A DNA stretch of 64,000 nucleotides from JAXMCK01 sp046349395. Its GTDB lineage: Bacteria; Pseudomonadota; Alphaproteobacteria; Geminicoccales; Geminicoccaceae. The position numbers were made by a program, and so were the translations under genes. Positions 24,956 to 34,416 of the stretch are shown one piece after another. The stretch is taken from contig JAXMCK010000006.1 of the NCBI GenBank assembly GCA_046349395.1, positions 62,001-126,000 of the forward strand. The letters are read 5' to 3'. How positions within the stretch are numbered: the first letter of the stretch is position 1; every line of letters starts with the position of its first letter. The notes under the pieces were generated by a model. That model ran no database searches. It was not told the DNA's origin and saw only the letters and a program-made list of their open reading frames with translations.

Positions 24956-26635
24956 CTACTGGACCCAGGACTGGGCCATCATCCAGTAATACTGGCTGTT
25001 GAACTGGAAATTGCCGAGGCGCGACGACACGAAGTCGAGATGCTTCGGCGTGAACAGGAAGGCCGCAGGTGCTGCGTCGGTGACGGCCTTGTCGATCGCC
25101 GCCCACTGCTTGTTGGCGGCCTCGGGGTCGGTGACGCCCAGCGCCATCGCCTCGTCCATCTGCTTCTGGACCGCCTCGTCGCAGTAGCCGGAGATGTTGA
25201 TCGAACTGTCCGAGCCCTCACGGAACGAGCCGCAGCCGAACAGCACGTTCAGGAAGTCGGACGCCGCAGGGTAGTCCTGGTACCACTGCGAGACGCTCAT
25301 CTGCACCTTGTTGTTCGTGTTCTGGATATAGGTGAACTGGATGTTGGTCGAGATCGCCTTCACGCTCGCCTTGTAGCCCAGATCGTTGAGGACGCTCTGC
25401 AGGTAGACGCCGATGTTCCGGTCGGTCGTCTGGTCCTGGACGATGATCGTCACTTCCTGTCCGGCGGTGCCGGATTCCTGGACGAGCTGCTTCGCCTTCT
25501 CGACGTCGGGAGCGCTCCACTTGGCACCCGGCTGCTGCGTGAACGGGCAATAGGGCTGGTGCCCGGGGAAGCCCGGCGGCAGGACCTGGCACACCGGCTG
25601 CGCAAGCACCGGGCCGCCGAACAGGTTGACGAGTGCCCTGCGGTCGATCGCGTAGGCGACGGCCTGACGGGCCTTGATGTTGTCGAACGGCGCCAGGCGG
25701 GTGTTCATGGGCGCGTACCACATGGCCGTCAGCGGCGTGACGTGCACCTGATCGCGGTACTTCTTGCCCAGCTCGGCCAGACGGTCGGTCGGCGGCGGAT
25801 CGTACATCCAGTCGGCCTGGCCATTGATGATGGCCGAGACCTGCGCCTCTTCCGTCAGCCCGAAATCATAGTCGATCTCGTCGGGGAAGCCGTCCGGCTG
25901 CGCCTCGACGCTCCACTCCTTGAAATGCGGGTTGCGGACCATCTCCAGCCGCGTGTTCGGATCGTAGCTGGAGATCATGTAGGCGCCGGTACCCGGCAGG
26001 GGCGTCGTGCCGACGTCCTTCATCGGTGAGGTCGAGGGGAGGATCACCGCGTGCGGCAGCGCCAGCTTGAAGAGGAACTCCGCGTCCGGCCGCGTCAGAT
26101 TGATGGTGACGGTACCGGCCGCCGCATCGCCGATCACGCCACCTTCGAGCGTACAGGTGTCGGCCTTGGCGAGGCACGCGTCCGCCCCGACGATGACGTT
26201 GTAGAACGAGCCCGAGGTGGGGCTCGACACCTTGAAGATGCGCTGCAGCGAGGCGACGACGTCCTCGACGTCGAGGTCGCTGCCGTCCGAGAACTGGATG
26301 CCCTTGCGCAGCTTGAAGGTCCAGGTCTTGCCGTCGTTGGTGGGCGTCGGGATCGCCTCGGCGAGATCCGCCACCACCTGGAAGCCTTCCTTGCCGGTCG
26401 CCTTCCTGAAGGTCACGAGGCCGTCATAGGTGAACTGGTAGAACTGCCAGTTCTTCAGCGTGTAGTTGATGTGCGGGTCGATGGTGCCTTCGGCCGCCCG
26501 GGCCACGAGCCGCATCGTGCCGCCGCGATGTTCCTTCATCAGCGCGGCATGGTCCTGCGCCAGGGCGGGTGCTGCGGCTCCCGCCAGGAGCCCCGCGGTG
26601 AGCAGCGCAGCGATGCAGCCGATTTTTCCGGTCAT
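24956..26635 (-). CDS. peptide ABC transporter substrate-binding protein, SBP family 5
   Basis: A 559-residue protein with a Sec signal peptide (cleavage after A-L-A near residue 26) and a strong GGAGGGA site. The fold signature of SBP_bac_5 is seen in T-W-T-F-K-L-R-K-G-I-Q-F-S-D-G, A-R-Q-A-V-A-Y-A-I-D-R near the middle and the late G-Y-C-D-E-A-V segment. It would capture peptides or related solutes in the periplasm for the permeases downstream. It is the second gene of the operon, after the peptidase, and the ligand cannot be told from sequence. Confidence 0.92.
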   Translation of the reverse strand: MTGKIGCIAALLTAGLLAGAAAPALAQDHAALMKEHRGGTMRLVARAAEGTIDPHINYTLKNWQFYQFTYDGLVTFRKATGKEGFQVVADLAEAIPTPTNDGKTWTFKLRKGIQFSDGSDLDVEDVVASLQRIFKVSSPTSGSFYNVIVGADACLAKADTCTLEGGVIGDAAAGTVTINLTRPDAEFLFKLALPHAVILPSTSPMKDVGTTPLPGTGAYMISSYDPNTRLEMVRNPHFKEWSVEAQPDGFPDEIDYDFGLTEEAQVSAIINGQADWMYDPPPTDRLAELGKKYRDQVHVTPLTAMWYAPMNTRLAPFDNIKARQAVAYAIDRRALVNLFGGPVLAQPVCQVLPPGFPGHQPYCPFTQQPGAKWSAPDVEKAKQLVQESGTAGQEVTIIVQDQTTDRNIGVYLQSVLNDLGYKASVKAISTNIQFTYIQNTNNKVQMSVSQWYQDYPAASDFLNVLFGCGSFREGSDSSINISGYCDEAVQKQMDEAMALGVTDPEAANKQWAAIDKAVTDAAPAAFLFTPKHLDFVSSRLGNFQFNSQYYWMMAQSWVQ

Positions 26636-26670
26636 TCTTGTCCCTCCTCAGGTCTGGTCGTCGTCAGCGG

Positions 26671-27570
26671 TCAGGGCCGGTCGTTCGCATCGAGGAAGTC
26701 GGCGACGAGCTTCAGGTATCGCTCGGTCTCCTCGATGTGCGGCGAGTGGCTCGAATTCTCGAAGATCTGCCAGCGCACGTCCTTGATGCGGTCGGCGTAG
26801 GGCTGCACCGTGGCCGGCGTGGCCTCGTCGTGGCGCCCGGAGATCAGCAGCACCGGCACGTCGATCCGGTCCAGCCGGTCGATGATCGACCAGGTCTTGA
26901 TGGTGCCGATGACGTGGAACTCGCTGGGCCCGTTCATCGTCATGTAGACGGTCGGGTCCTCTTCCATGGCCGCGAAGGTCCGCTCCATCTCGGGCGGCCA
27001 GGGCACGCGGCAGAGATGGCGGTCGTAGAACACGCGCACCGCCGCCTTGTACTCGGCGGTGTCGGTGGTGCCCGCCGCCTCGTGCCGCAGCAGCGTCGCC
27101 TGCACCTCGGGCGGCAGCTTCTCGCGCAGCCGGTTGGCCTCGCTGAGCCACAGCTCCATCGACGCCGGCGAGTTCGCGACGACGAGCGAGCGCAGGCCCG
27201 GCGGCCGGGTCACCGCGTGCTCGGCCCCGAGCATGCCGCCCCAGGACTGGCCCAGCACATGGTAGTTGCCGGCGATGCCCAGATGCGCCGTCAGGTTGGC
27301 GAGCTCGGAGAGGAACAGCTCGACCGTCCAGAAATCCGCACCCTTGTCGCGCAGATGCGTCGAGCCGCCATTGCCGAGTTGGTCGTAGTGCACGACCGCC
27401 CGTCCGGTGTCCGCGATGGCCTGGAGCCGGTCGAGATAGTCGTGCGTGCAGCCCGGGCCGCCGTGGAGCGCCACCAGCGGCGCCTTGCCCGAGTGGAGAT
27501 CGCCCGTGATCCGGTACCAGGTCCGATACTCCCCGAACGGGGCCAGCCCTTCCCGAATCTCGACGACCAT
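26671..27570 (-). CDS. proline iminopeptidase-type alpha/beta hydrolase
   Basis: A 299-residue cytoplasmic enzyme. It has the oxyanion motif L-H-G-G-P-G-C near residue 36, the nucleophile elbow G-Q-S-W-G-G near residue 107, the acidic residue in S-G-R-H-D-E-A-T-P and the His in S-H-S-P-H-I-E. This is the proline iminopeptidase (S33) pattern, which removes N-terminal residues from peptides. It is the first gene of the operon with the peptide importer, 35 bases before the binding protein, so it probably digests the imported peptide. The start at 27570 follows a GGGAG site. Confidence 0.87.
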   Translation of the reverse strand: MVVEIREGLAPFGEYRTWYRITGDLHSGKAPLVALHGGPGCTHDYLDRLQAIADTGRAVVHYDQLGNGGSTHLRDKGADFWTVELFLSELANLTAHLGIAGNYHVLGQSWGGMLGAEHAVTRPPGLRSLVVANSPASMELWLSEANRLREKLPPEVQATLLRHEAAGTTDTAEYKAAVRVFYDRHLCRVPWPPEMERTFAAMEEDPTVYMTMNGPSEFHVIGTIKTWSIIDRLDRIDVPVLLISGRHDEATPATVQPYADRIKDVRWQIFENSSHSPHIEETERYLKLVADFLDANDRP

Positions 27571-27727
27571 GTGCACTCCCGCATCGTGGCGCGGCAGCCC
27601 GCGCCCGCCGACGTTGGGGCGGCGGCCGCAGGATGACAAGCCCACATCGTGCCGCCCTGGTCACTGGCAGGCGGCAGGGTTTGGCCGTAAGTCTCGAGCC
27701 GGAAAGTGCGCGCCCGGGACCGCCACG

Positions 27728-29584
27728 ATGCAGCGCAGGCTCGCAGCCGTCCTGGCAGCCGACGTCGTCGGCTACAGCCGGCTGATCGAACAGGACGAGA
27801 TCGGCACGCTGGCCGCGCTGAAGGAGCGCTGGGCCTCGATTATCGCACCGGTGGTCGCCAGCCATAAGGGCCGCATCGTCAAGGTCATGGGCGACGGTGT
27901 CCTGGTCGAGTTCGGCAGCACCACCCAGGCCGTGCTCTGCGCCCGCGAGCTGCAGCAGCGCATGGGCGAGGCGAACGAGCCGCTCGAAGCCACGCGGCGG
28001 ATTGTGCTGCGGATCGGCATCCACCTCGACGAGATCGTCATCGATGCCGGCGACATCTACGGCGACGGCGTGATCCAGGCGGTTCGGCTCCAGCAAGCCG
28101 CCGAGCCTGGAGATATCCTGGTGTCGGCCGCGGCGTACGAGCAGGTGAGGCACAGGCTGCCGTTTCCCTTACGGGAAGCAGGCTCGATCGGCCTGAAGAA
28201 CAGTGACCGCCAGCTGGCCGTCTACTCCGCCCTTGGTGAGAGTGCGGTCGTCGGGCCGACGGCCACGCCCCAGTCTGCCGCCGACAAGTCGGTGCTCGTC
28301 GTCCCCTTCGCCAATCTCAGCCGAAGCGACGACGCCTATCTGACGGACGGGATCACGGAAGATATCATCATCGACCTGTCGCAGATACCAGGGCTGGCTG
28401 TGAAGGCACGCCACGTCTCGTTCACGCTCAAGGACGAGCCGTCCGACCCGGTCGACCTGGCCCGCCGGATGCGGGTTTCGCATGTCCTCACCGGCAGCAT
28501 GCGTGTCGTGGCGCAGAGAGTCCGCATCACCGCCCAGCTGATCGAGGGCCGAACCGGCGTCCATCTGTGGGCGGAGAGATTCGACTCCAGGCTCGACGAC
28601 ATCTTCGAGCTGCAAGCACAGATCGCCAGCCGCGTCGCCGCCGCCCTTAGCGCTCGATTGGGCGACGCCGGGCGGACCATACTCTCGAACAAGTCGAGCA
28701 GGGACGTCGAGGCCTACAAATGTTACCTGAAAGGACGCTCTGTCCATCTTCTCGGCTGGGGTAACGCGGAACGGATCAGAGCGGCCCGTTCCATGTTCGA
28801 GCAGGCGACCCTGCTCGATCCAGGTTACGCCCGAGCCTATGCGGGCATCGCGGACTGCGACGCGTTTCTCTGGGTCCTGGGGGACCTGGAGATCTCGCAC
28901 GAGCAGATGTTGGCGAACAGCAGTCGTGCGTTGCAGATCATGCCGAACTTGGCGGAGGGCCACGCGTCACTGGGGTTGGCATGTTACCTTGCGGGGAAGC
29001 ACGCGGAAGCGGAGAAAGCGTTCGCCAGGGCAAACGCGCTCAACGCGGAGCTCTTCGAAACCAATTTCTTCTACGCGATGACGCTGAGGCAGACGGGACA
29101 GTTCGAAAGGGCGGCCGAGTTCTTCGAAAAGGCGGAGGTTCTGGCACCCTTCGATCCCCTGTCGGTGAGCTTACTGGCAGACGTCTACAAAGTCCTGGGC
29201 CGCGAGAGCGACCGGCAGGCCGCGCGCCGGCGGGCGCTCTCCCGGTTCGAGGCAATGCTGGCCGACCGGCCGGGCGATGGGCATCTACTGTCGTTCGGTG
29301 CGATTGCGTTCGTCGAGCTTGGGCGTTTTGCGGAGGCAAGGAAACTGGCGGACCAGGCGCTCGCTCTGGAACCGGAAAACTTCGGCGTCAGGTACAACTG
29401 CGCCTGCACTTTTGCAGTCGCCGGCGACAACTCCGAAGCGATGACCAATCTGAACTACATTTTCGATAGTGCGCCGCGCGCTCGGCAGTGGCTGCTCAGT
29501 ACCATGAAGCACGATTCGCAGATGGAAAGCCTGCGTTCTCTTGAGACTTACAAGGACCTGATCCGAAAGTTGGAAGCGGATTAG
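27728..29584 (+). CDS. class III adenylate/guanylate cyclase with TPR repeats
   Basis: A 618-residue protein. Residues 5-160 are a class III cyclase domain: metal-binding Asp12 (A-A-D-V-V-G-Y-S) and Asp56 (V-M-G-D-G-V-L-V-E-F), then I-G-I-H-L-D and G-D-G-V-I-Q-A-V-R-L. Residues 190-310 hold a P-F-A-N-L-S segment and the D-G-I-T-E-D-I-I-x-D-L-S block typical of this family. Residues 330-600 are TPR-like repeats. It would make cAMP or cGMP in response to a protein partner sensed by the TPR part. No membrane segment is seen. It is divergent from the peptidase operon. Confidence 0.88.
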   Translation: MQRRLAAVLAADVVGYSRLIEQDEIGTLAALKERWASIIAPVVASHKGRIVKVMGDGVLVEFGSTTQAVLCARELQQRMGEANEPLEATRRIVLRIGIHLDEIVIDAGDIYGDGVIQAVRLQQAAEPGDILVSAAAYEQVRHRLPFPLREAGSIGLKNSDRQLAVYSALGESAVVGPTATPQSAADKSVLVVPFANLSRSDDAYLTDGITEDIIIDLSQIPGLAVKARHVSFTLKDEPSDPVDLARRMRVSHVLTGSMRVVAQRVRITAQLIEGRTGVHLWAERFDSRLDDIFELQAQIASRVAAALSARLGDAGRTILSNKSSRDVEAYKCYLKGRSVHLLGWGNAERIRAARSMFEQATLLDPGYARAYAGIADCDAFLWVLGDLEISHEQMLANSSRALQIMPNLAEGHASLGLACYLAGKHAEAEKAFARANALNAELFETNFFYAMTLRQTGQFERAAEFFEKAEVLAPFDPLSVSLLADVYKVLGRESDRQAARRRALSRFEAMLADRPGDGHLLSFGAIAFVELGRFAEARKLADQALALEPENFGVRYNCACTFAVAGDNSEAMTNLNYIFDSAPRARQWLLSTMKHDSQMESLRSLETYKDLIRKLEAD

Positions 29585-29670
29585 TACCACCTTCTTCAGG
29601 GCTTCCCCATGTTTGATGTGAGCGAAGCCTCAGCAAGAAAGTGTGATCCGACCATCGTGGCATCGCACGC

Positions 29671-30972
29671 TCAGGGAAAGTCGGCAGGTAGTGGCGTGAG
29701 GCCTGCCGGATCGCCAGGGTCGCTCGGCGCACCGGCGGCCGCTTGCGCGGCACAGAAGTCCGCCGCCTGAAGGAGCCTCTCGTGAACCGCCGCCTCCTGG
29801 TCGGGGCGATCGGAAAAGGTGAAGGTGTCGAGACGGCGCAGCCAGAGTGCGGCCTGCCCGAGCCGCGCCGCCACCGCGTCCGGGCGCGCGTTGAGCGCCC
29901 GGACATAGCCATTGGCATCGTCCATCAGCCGCGGAAACTCGCGCATGTAGGTGACCATCGCCGCCGCGAGTTGTTCCGGGCGCAGGAGATTGATCGCCAG
30001 AGGATCGCCCCGCTCCTCCTGCCGGATGTGCCACTCGACATGCCGGGCCGCCATCTCCTGAAGGGTCTCGAACAGGACGTTGGCGGTCGGGCGCGGTGTC
30101 GTCTGCGTAAGGCTCGTCGCCAGGGCCGTGTCGATGTAGGCGGTCTGATCGAGATCCGAGGTGGCGAGGAGGCCGGCGTCCAGGCCGAGGTTCCGCAGGT
30201 GCGTAAGCTCGTGGATCAGGGTCTCGTCGAGCATGACCGGCAGACTCTGTCCCGTCGCCTCGACGAAGATCCGCGACTTGCCGCGCAGTAGATCGTCGGA
30301 AACAACGACGATCCCGATGTCGGAGCGGTCGGCCCCGAGGAAGGAGAAGGTGACACCGCTGCCGCCGAAGCGCCGCGGTGTGCCGTCGTCGGCGACGAAG
30401 CTCCGCCGTTCCGCCTCGAACCAGTCCGTGGCGATCCGGCCGCTGGGCTGGACGGCCGCTGCATGGGCAACCACGAAAGGTTCGAGGTCGCCGAACCGGC
30501 TGCCGGCGACGATGCCCGCCAGCCGATCGGCCGTGAGCTCGTTCAGCGCGAATTGCGCGGCCATGCGGCGCCAGGAATCCAGAGGTGTCGCCAGCAGACG
30601 AGCGAGGACCTGACCGAGGAACGGCTCCAACCGCCCTGCCGCGACGAAGGGCGTGAACTCGGCAAAAGCCGGATCGAGGAAGGCGGGATCGACGAAGAAA
30701 TCCTCGTCGAGTGCCGTCATCGTGCCGGTGCCGACCACAGGATCGGTCGGCTGCAGTCCTTTCGAGCTCTTGTAGAGGCTCACGGCCGTGCCGGTATCGG
30801 CGCCGAAGGTCCCGTCCACGCCCGCCGGCCCGACCGAGAAATTCAGCTCCTGGAGTGCTGCCTGCACTCTGGCGACCGCCAATCCCTCCTCGTTCAGCAG
30901 CATGCGATGCTGGCCCGCCGCACAGGCCTCCAGAACCGGATCGCCCGAGAAACGCAAGCACCGTAGGCCCAT
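29671..30972 (-). CDS. peptidoglycan-binding domain protein with HExxH zinc-peptidase motif
   Basis: A 433-residue protein; the start at 30972 follows a GGAGAAGG site. There is no signal peptide. Residues 7-15 read R-F-S-G-D-P-V-L-E, and 30-90 form a PG_binding_1-like module (V-A-R-V-Q-A-A-L, V-D-G-T-F-G-A-D-T). H254-E-L-T-H258 is an HExxH zinc motif; Glu302 or Glu306 could be the third ligand. The metzincin extension HExxHxxGxxH is not present. The protein resembles PG-binding plus peptidase proteins associated with secreted or injected effectors, but I cannot name a family for the core. The hemopexin-repeat gene is divergent from it. Confidence 0.7.
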   Translation of the reverse strand: MGLRCLRFSGDPVLEACAAGQHRMLLNEEGLAVARVQAALQELNFSVGPAGVDGTFGADTGTAVSLYKSSKGLQPTDPVVGTGTMTALDEDFFVDPAFLDPAFAEFTPFVAAGRLEPFLGQVLARLLATPLDSWRRMAAQFALNELTADRLAGIVAGSRFGDLEPFVVAHAAAVQPSGRIATDWFEAERRSFVADDGTPRRFGGSGVTFSFLGADRSDIGIVVVSDDLLRGKSRIFVEATGQSLPVMLDETLIHELTHLRNLGLDAGLLATSDLDQTAYIDTALATSLTQTTPRPTANVLFETLQEMAARHVEWHIRQEERGDPLAINLLRPEQLAAAMVTYMREFPRLMDDANGYVRALNARPDAVAARLGQAALWLRRLDTFTFSDRPDQEAAVHERLLQAADFCAAQAAAGAPSDPGDPAGLTPLPADFP

Positions 30973-31026
30973 GGCGACCTTCTCCGCTCTTCGCTGGTGC
31001 GAACAATCCGACCGGAGGTGCCGTAC

Positions 31027-31050
31027 CGTCTGTGTGTTGACGCACAGACG
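31027..31050. promoter_or_regulatory. palindrome between the HExxH and hemopexin genes, possible operator
   Basis: CGTCTGTG (31027-31034) and CACAGACG (31043-31050) form a perfect 8-base inverted repeat around TGTTGACG, in the middle of the 148-base divergent intergenic region. TTGACG in the centre could be a -35 box for the plus-strand gene, but no good -10 is at the right distance. A shared operator for both genes is a reasonable guess. Confidence 0.4.
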
Positions 31051-31120
31051 GGTCGATCGCTGCCCCATAGCCTGCCGGGCATCGCCGCCAGCTGGCAGTC
31101 ACGGCAGGAAGGAGACGGCT

Positions 31121-32896
31121 GTGCCGGAAAGTGATTTCAGGAAGGTCCGCAGTCTCGATTTGCCACCGACCTACACATCACTCGGGCTGAAACCCGGCGA
31201 CTTTGCGAGCGGCCAGGACGCCGATGGCGTGAAGGGCTTCTCCGCGGTGCTCAATGGTCCGGGCGACATCCTCTGGCTGTTCAAAGGCTCGGATTACTAC
31301 ACCTTCAATTTACGCACGCGGGTGATGGAAAGTGGACCCCTGCCGCTCGCCAACTGGACCATGCGGAGCGGCCAGAGGTTGCCCCTGGCGTTTCAGGCCG
31401 GCATCGACGCCGCCGTCTGGGCCGGCGAGGCGTTTCCCAAGCTCTACTACTTCTACAAAGGTACGGATTATGTCCGGCTGAACGCGACCGGGCTGCCTGA
31501 CGACGGACAAGGTCTAGGCGAACCCTTCGAGCACTTCCTGGCCTGCGACGTGCAGGACACGATCCCTGGCACCTGGGGCGTCAAGCGGGACGTCGGTGGC
31601 TTCGTGCTGAGCAGCCCTTCCGCGGCCGTGCATGGTATCCGGCAGCACAAGGGCAAGCTCCACTTCTTCGGGACGAGATCGTTCTTCGGCGGCGACGCTC
31701 TCGTGTCCGGCTATCTCCGGCACAGCCTCTTCGACGGGAGCCTCGATGCCGGCCCCAGCGAAGTCACCGAGGCCTTCGCGCTGCCGCCCTTTCCGGCCCC
31801 GATGGATCACGTGTTCTACGGCACCGGAGAGGACGAGGAGCGCCTCTTCTTCGTTCTCGGCGACCATTGCTGGATCTACGACACCAGGACGGAGAGATTT
31901 CTTCGCGCGGAGCCGATGGAGAAGCTGTTTCCAGCGATCGCCATCCACATGCCACGGCCGCAGCTCTTCCTGGTCGAGAGCTATACTCTCGACGTGTTCC
32001 TAGGGCCGCCGCGGCGAGGCGAGTTCGTCCAGTCGATCATCACGCCGGCACGCAGCGCGAAGACCATGGTGCTGATCACCGAGATCGTCACCGCCGCTCA
32101 GACCGCGGTGCGGCAGAACCTGATGCAGAGCACCGACCAGACCACGTCCAACGACTTCTACCAGCAGATGGACGACCGCGAGGACGCCAGCGAGGAGAGC
32201 GACAGCTACCGCTATCGCATGCAGGCGCTGTTCCACGGCGAGGCCTCGGCCAAGGGGCTCTGGGGCGGCGAGGTCGATGCCAACCTGAACGTCGACGGGG
32301 GTACGGACGAGCAGCGGCAGAAATTCTCGACGGCCGCCTTCCGCACCGTGTCGACACAGGTGAAGAAGTCGACCCATCAGGTGAACTATCGGGCACTATC
32401 GCAGGAGAGCGCCCAGTCGTTCACGGGGCAGGTCTTCCGCCAGGAGGTCGAGCAGTTCGACAATCTCGGCAGCGACACCACGAAGGAAACGCAGCTCTTC
32501 GCCGTCATCGAGCCGCACGTCGCCCTGCTGACCCTGAAGAACGTTCAGGCGGCGTTCACGGACGGCATGGGCGAACCCGAGATCTTCTCGCTGGCGGCCC
32601 TGCCGCGACGCCTGCCGGCTCTTCTGGCTCCCGACAGCGACGAGCTTGCCCAGCGCCTGCTCGCGTATATCCGGCGCGAGCTTTCGGCGATCGCCGACTT
32701 CGCCGGTGGAACCGTCTCGATCCTCCGCTCCGACAGCCCGGACGACCTGCGCATCGACACGCAGATCCAGACGACCTACGCCATCGACCTCGCCCCGGGC
32801 CAGACGCTGATCACGAAGGGCGTGGTCGTGGGTGCGAAGGAGGACCTGCTTCCGACCTACGGCATGACGAGCACCGACCGGCATCTCGAAGGCTGA
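31121..32896 (+). CDS. hemopexin-repeat protein with unknown C-terminal domain
   Basis: A 591-residue protein with a GTG start and an AAGGAGA site. Residues 40-290 contain four or five hemopexin-like repeats, clearest in I-L-W-L-F-K-G-S-D-Y-Y-T-F and K-L-Y-Y-F-Y-K-G-T-D-Y-V-R-L, then K-L-H-F-F-G and R-L-F-F-V-L-G-D, which should fold as a small beta-propeller. Residues 310-480 start with a helix (A-K-T-M-V-L-I-T-E-I-V) and continue with Ser/Thr-rich alternating sequence; 480-591 are mixed. No signal peptide is seen. The C-terminal part is unrecognised. The gene is divergent from the HExxH protein gene. Confidence 0.7.
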   Translation: MPESDFRKVRSLDLPPTYTSLGLKPGDFASGQDADGVKGFSAVLNGPGDILWLFKGSDYYTFNLRTRVMESGPLPLANWTMRSGQRLPLAFQAGIDAAVWAGEAFPKLYYFYKGTDYVRLNATGLPDDGQGLGEPFEHFLACDVQDTIPGTWGVKRDVGGFVLSSPSAAVHGIRQHKGKLHFFGTRSFFGGDALVSGYLRHSLFDGSLDAGPSEVTEAFALPPFPAPMDHVFYGTGEDEERLFFVLGDHCWIYDTRTERFLRAEPMEKLFPAIAIHMPRPQLFLVESYTLDVFLGPPRRGEFVQSIITPARSAKTMVLITEIVTAAQTAVRQNLMQSTDQTTSNDFYQQMDDREDASEESDSYRYRMQALFHGEASAKGLWGGEVDANLNVDGGTDEQRQKFSTAAFRTVSTQVKKSTHQVNYRALSQESAQSFTGQVFRQEVEQFDNLGSDTTKETQLFAVIEPHVALLTLKNVQAAFTDGMGEPEIFSLAALPRRLPALLAPDSDELAQRLLAYIRRELSAIADFAGGTVSILRSDSPDDLRIDTQIQTTYAIDLAPGQTLITKGVVVGAKEDLLPTYGMTSTDRHLEG

Positions 32897-32928
32897 TGGC
32901 CGCGCCGTTCGGAGACACGGTGACGGTC

Positions 32929-32961
32929 GGGTCCGGAGATCGTCGCCGATCCGCCGGACCC
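32929..32961. terminator. hairpin between convergent genes
   Basis: GGGTCCGG (32929-32936) and CCGGACCC (32954-32961) pair perfectly, and GATCG/CGATC inside the loop extends the stem. It lies between the end of the hemopexin gene and the end of the opposing substrate-binding protein gene, so it could stop transcription from both sides. There is no clear T tract. Confidence 0.45.
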
Positions 32962-32969
32962 GGTACTGC

Positions 32970-34328
32970 CTACTTCTTGTAGTCCTTCAGCCAGGCCTTG
33001 TAGTTCTCGATGTCGGGGCCGTGCACGCTGCGCCACTTCGTGATCACGTCCTGGTAGGTCTGCGCTGCCTGATCGACCGTCATGTCGCCGCCGAGAATGC
33101 CCTGGAAAGCGACGAAGTTGCCGTTCACGTCGAGGTCGATCGGGTAGTAGTTGGCCGAGTAGTAGGTCAGCTTGTCCTTCGACCATTCGGCCAGCTGCTT
33201 GTCGGTCGGCCGGGTGACCTTGGACGAGTCCCAGCGGATGTCGATCGGCAGGGTGCCGATCTCGTCGTAGAGGGCGCTGAGGCGCTCCGGCGTATGGAGG
33301 AAGGCCATGAAGTTGCCGGCCAACTCCTTGTTCTGCGAGAACTTGGTGACCTGGAAGCCGGGGGTGTCGACGGTCAGGTGATCGCCGAGCCCTTTCTCCG
33401 AGAAGGAGGGCACCTTCATCACGCCGACGTCCTTGCCTGCCTCGAACATCGACTTGATCATCTGCAGGTAGCCGGGCGAGGCGAAGACCATGCCGGCCTG
33501 GCCGTCCTCGAACTGGGCGAGCCCGTCGGCCAGGAGGATCGAGTTGGTGTCCTGGTTGTAGTAGGGCTTCAGCTCGGTGAGCTTGGTCAGCCAGGACTTC
33601 CACTCGGGGCCGGTGAAGTCGCCGCCGATCACCATCTCGATCAGATCGGGAATGGTGAAGACCTGCGACTGCAGGCCGACGCCGGTGATCTCGCCGCCGA
33701 AACCGTCTTTCAGGCCCACGACGATCGGCGTGATGCCGGCGGCCTTCAGCTTCTCGGCCGCGGCCAGGAACTCGGCCCAGGTGGTAGGTGGCTTCTCCGG
33801 ATCGAGGCCGGCCTGCTTGAACAGCGTCTTGTTGTAGACGACCGGGAACATCCGCAGCTCGAAGGGATGGATCCAGGTCTTTCCGCCCCAGGCGGTACCC
33901 TCGATGCTGGGCACGCCGGCCAGGTCGTCCTTGCTCAGCACGTCCTCGTTGGGGACGAGGCAGTCCATCCAGGCGAGCTCAAGCGACCAGGTGCCGCCCC
34001 AATTGTACCAGATGTCGGGGCCGCTGCCGGCCTTGCAGGCCGTCTTCTGGGCCGTGTTGTAGGTGTCGACCGCCTGCAGGACGGTGTTCACCGTGATGTT
34101 GGGATGGAGCTTCTGGTACTGCTCCACCGACTCGGCGAGCCAGGCCTCGATGCCGGGAACCTCCTGGTTGCCCAGCCACCAGAGCGTCAGCGTCTGGTCG
34201 CCGACCTTGCTCACATCGAAATCGCTGCCGAGCCCTTCGGCCCGGGCCTGTCCCGCCACCAGGGCCATCACGGCGGCCGAGGTCAGGGAGATCACCGAGG
34301 TCTTCAAGCGCATCCTCATATCCCTCAT
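32970..34328 (-). CDS. sugar-type ABC transporter substrate-binding protein, family 1
   Basis: A 452-residue protein. I chose the ATG at 34328, which has GAGGTG eight bases upstream, over a GTG at 34340. A Sec signal peptide ends near A-R-A. The mature protein shows the family 1 layout: L-T-L-W-W-L-G-N-Q, then N-I-T-V-N-T-V near residue 75, P-D-I-W-Y-N-W-G-G, a V-V-Y-N-K-T-L-F hinge and P-T-T-W-A-E-F. It should bind a mono- or oligosaccharide or polyol for the two permeases upstream. No ATPase gene is adjacent. Confidence 0.9.
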   Translation of the reverse strand: MRDMRMRLKTSVISLTSAAVMALVAGQARAEGLGSDFDVSKVGDQTLTLWWLGNQEVPGIEAWLAESVEQYQKLHPNITVNTVLQAVDTYNTAQKTACKAGSGPDIWYNWGGTWSLELAWMDCLVPNEDVLSKDDLAGVPSIEGTAWGGKTWIHPFELRMFPVVYNKTLFKQAGLDPEKPPTTWAEFLAAAEKLKAAGITPIVVGLKDGFGGEITGVGLQSQVFTIPDLIEMVIGGDFTGPEWKSWLTKLTELKPYYNQDTNSILLADGLAQFEDGQAGMVFASPGYLQMIKSMFEAGKDVGVMKVPSFSEKGLGDHLTVDTPGFQVTKFSQNKELAGNFMAFLHTPERLSALYDEIGTLPIDIRWDSSKVTRPTDKQLAEWSKDKLTYYSANYYPIDLDVNGNFVAFQGILGGDMTVDQAAQTYQDVITKWRSVHGPDIENYKAWLKDYKK

Positions 34329-34416
34329 TCGTGCGTTCACCTCAGAGACTTCACGATGCGAGCCGCCGGGGCTCCCCTTCGCTCACGCCATCGCACCTCC
34401 CTTTGCCCTGCCCATG

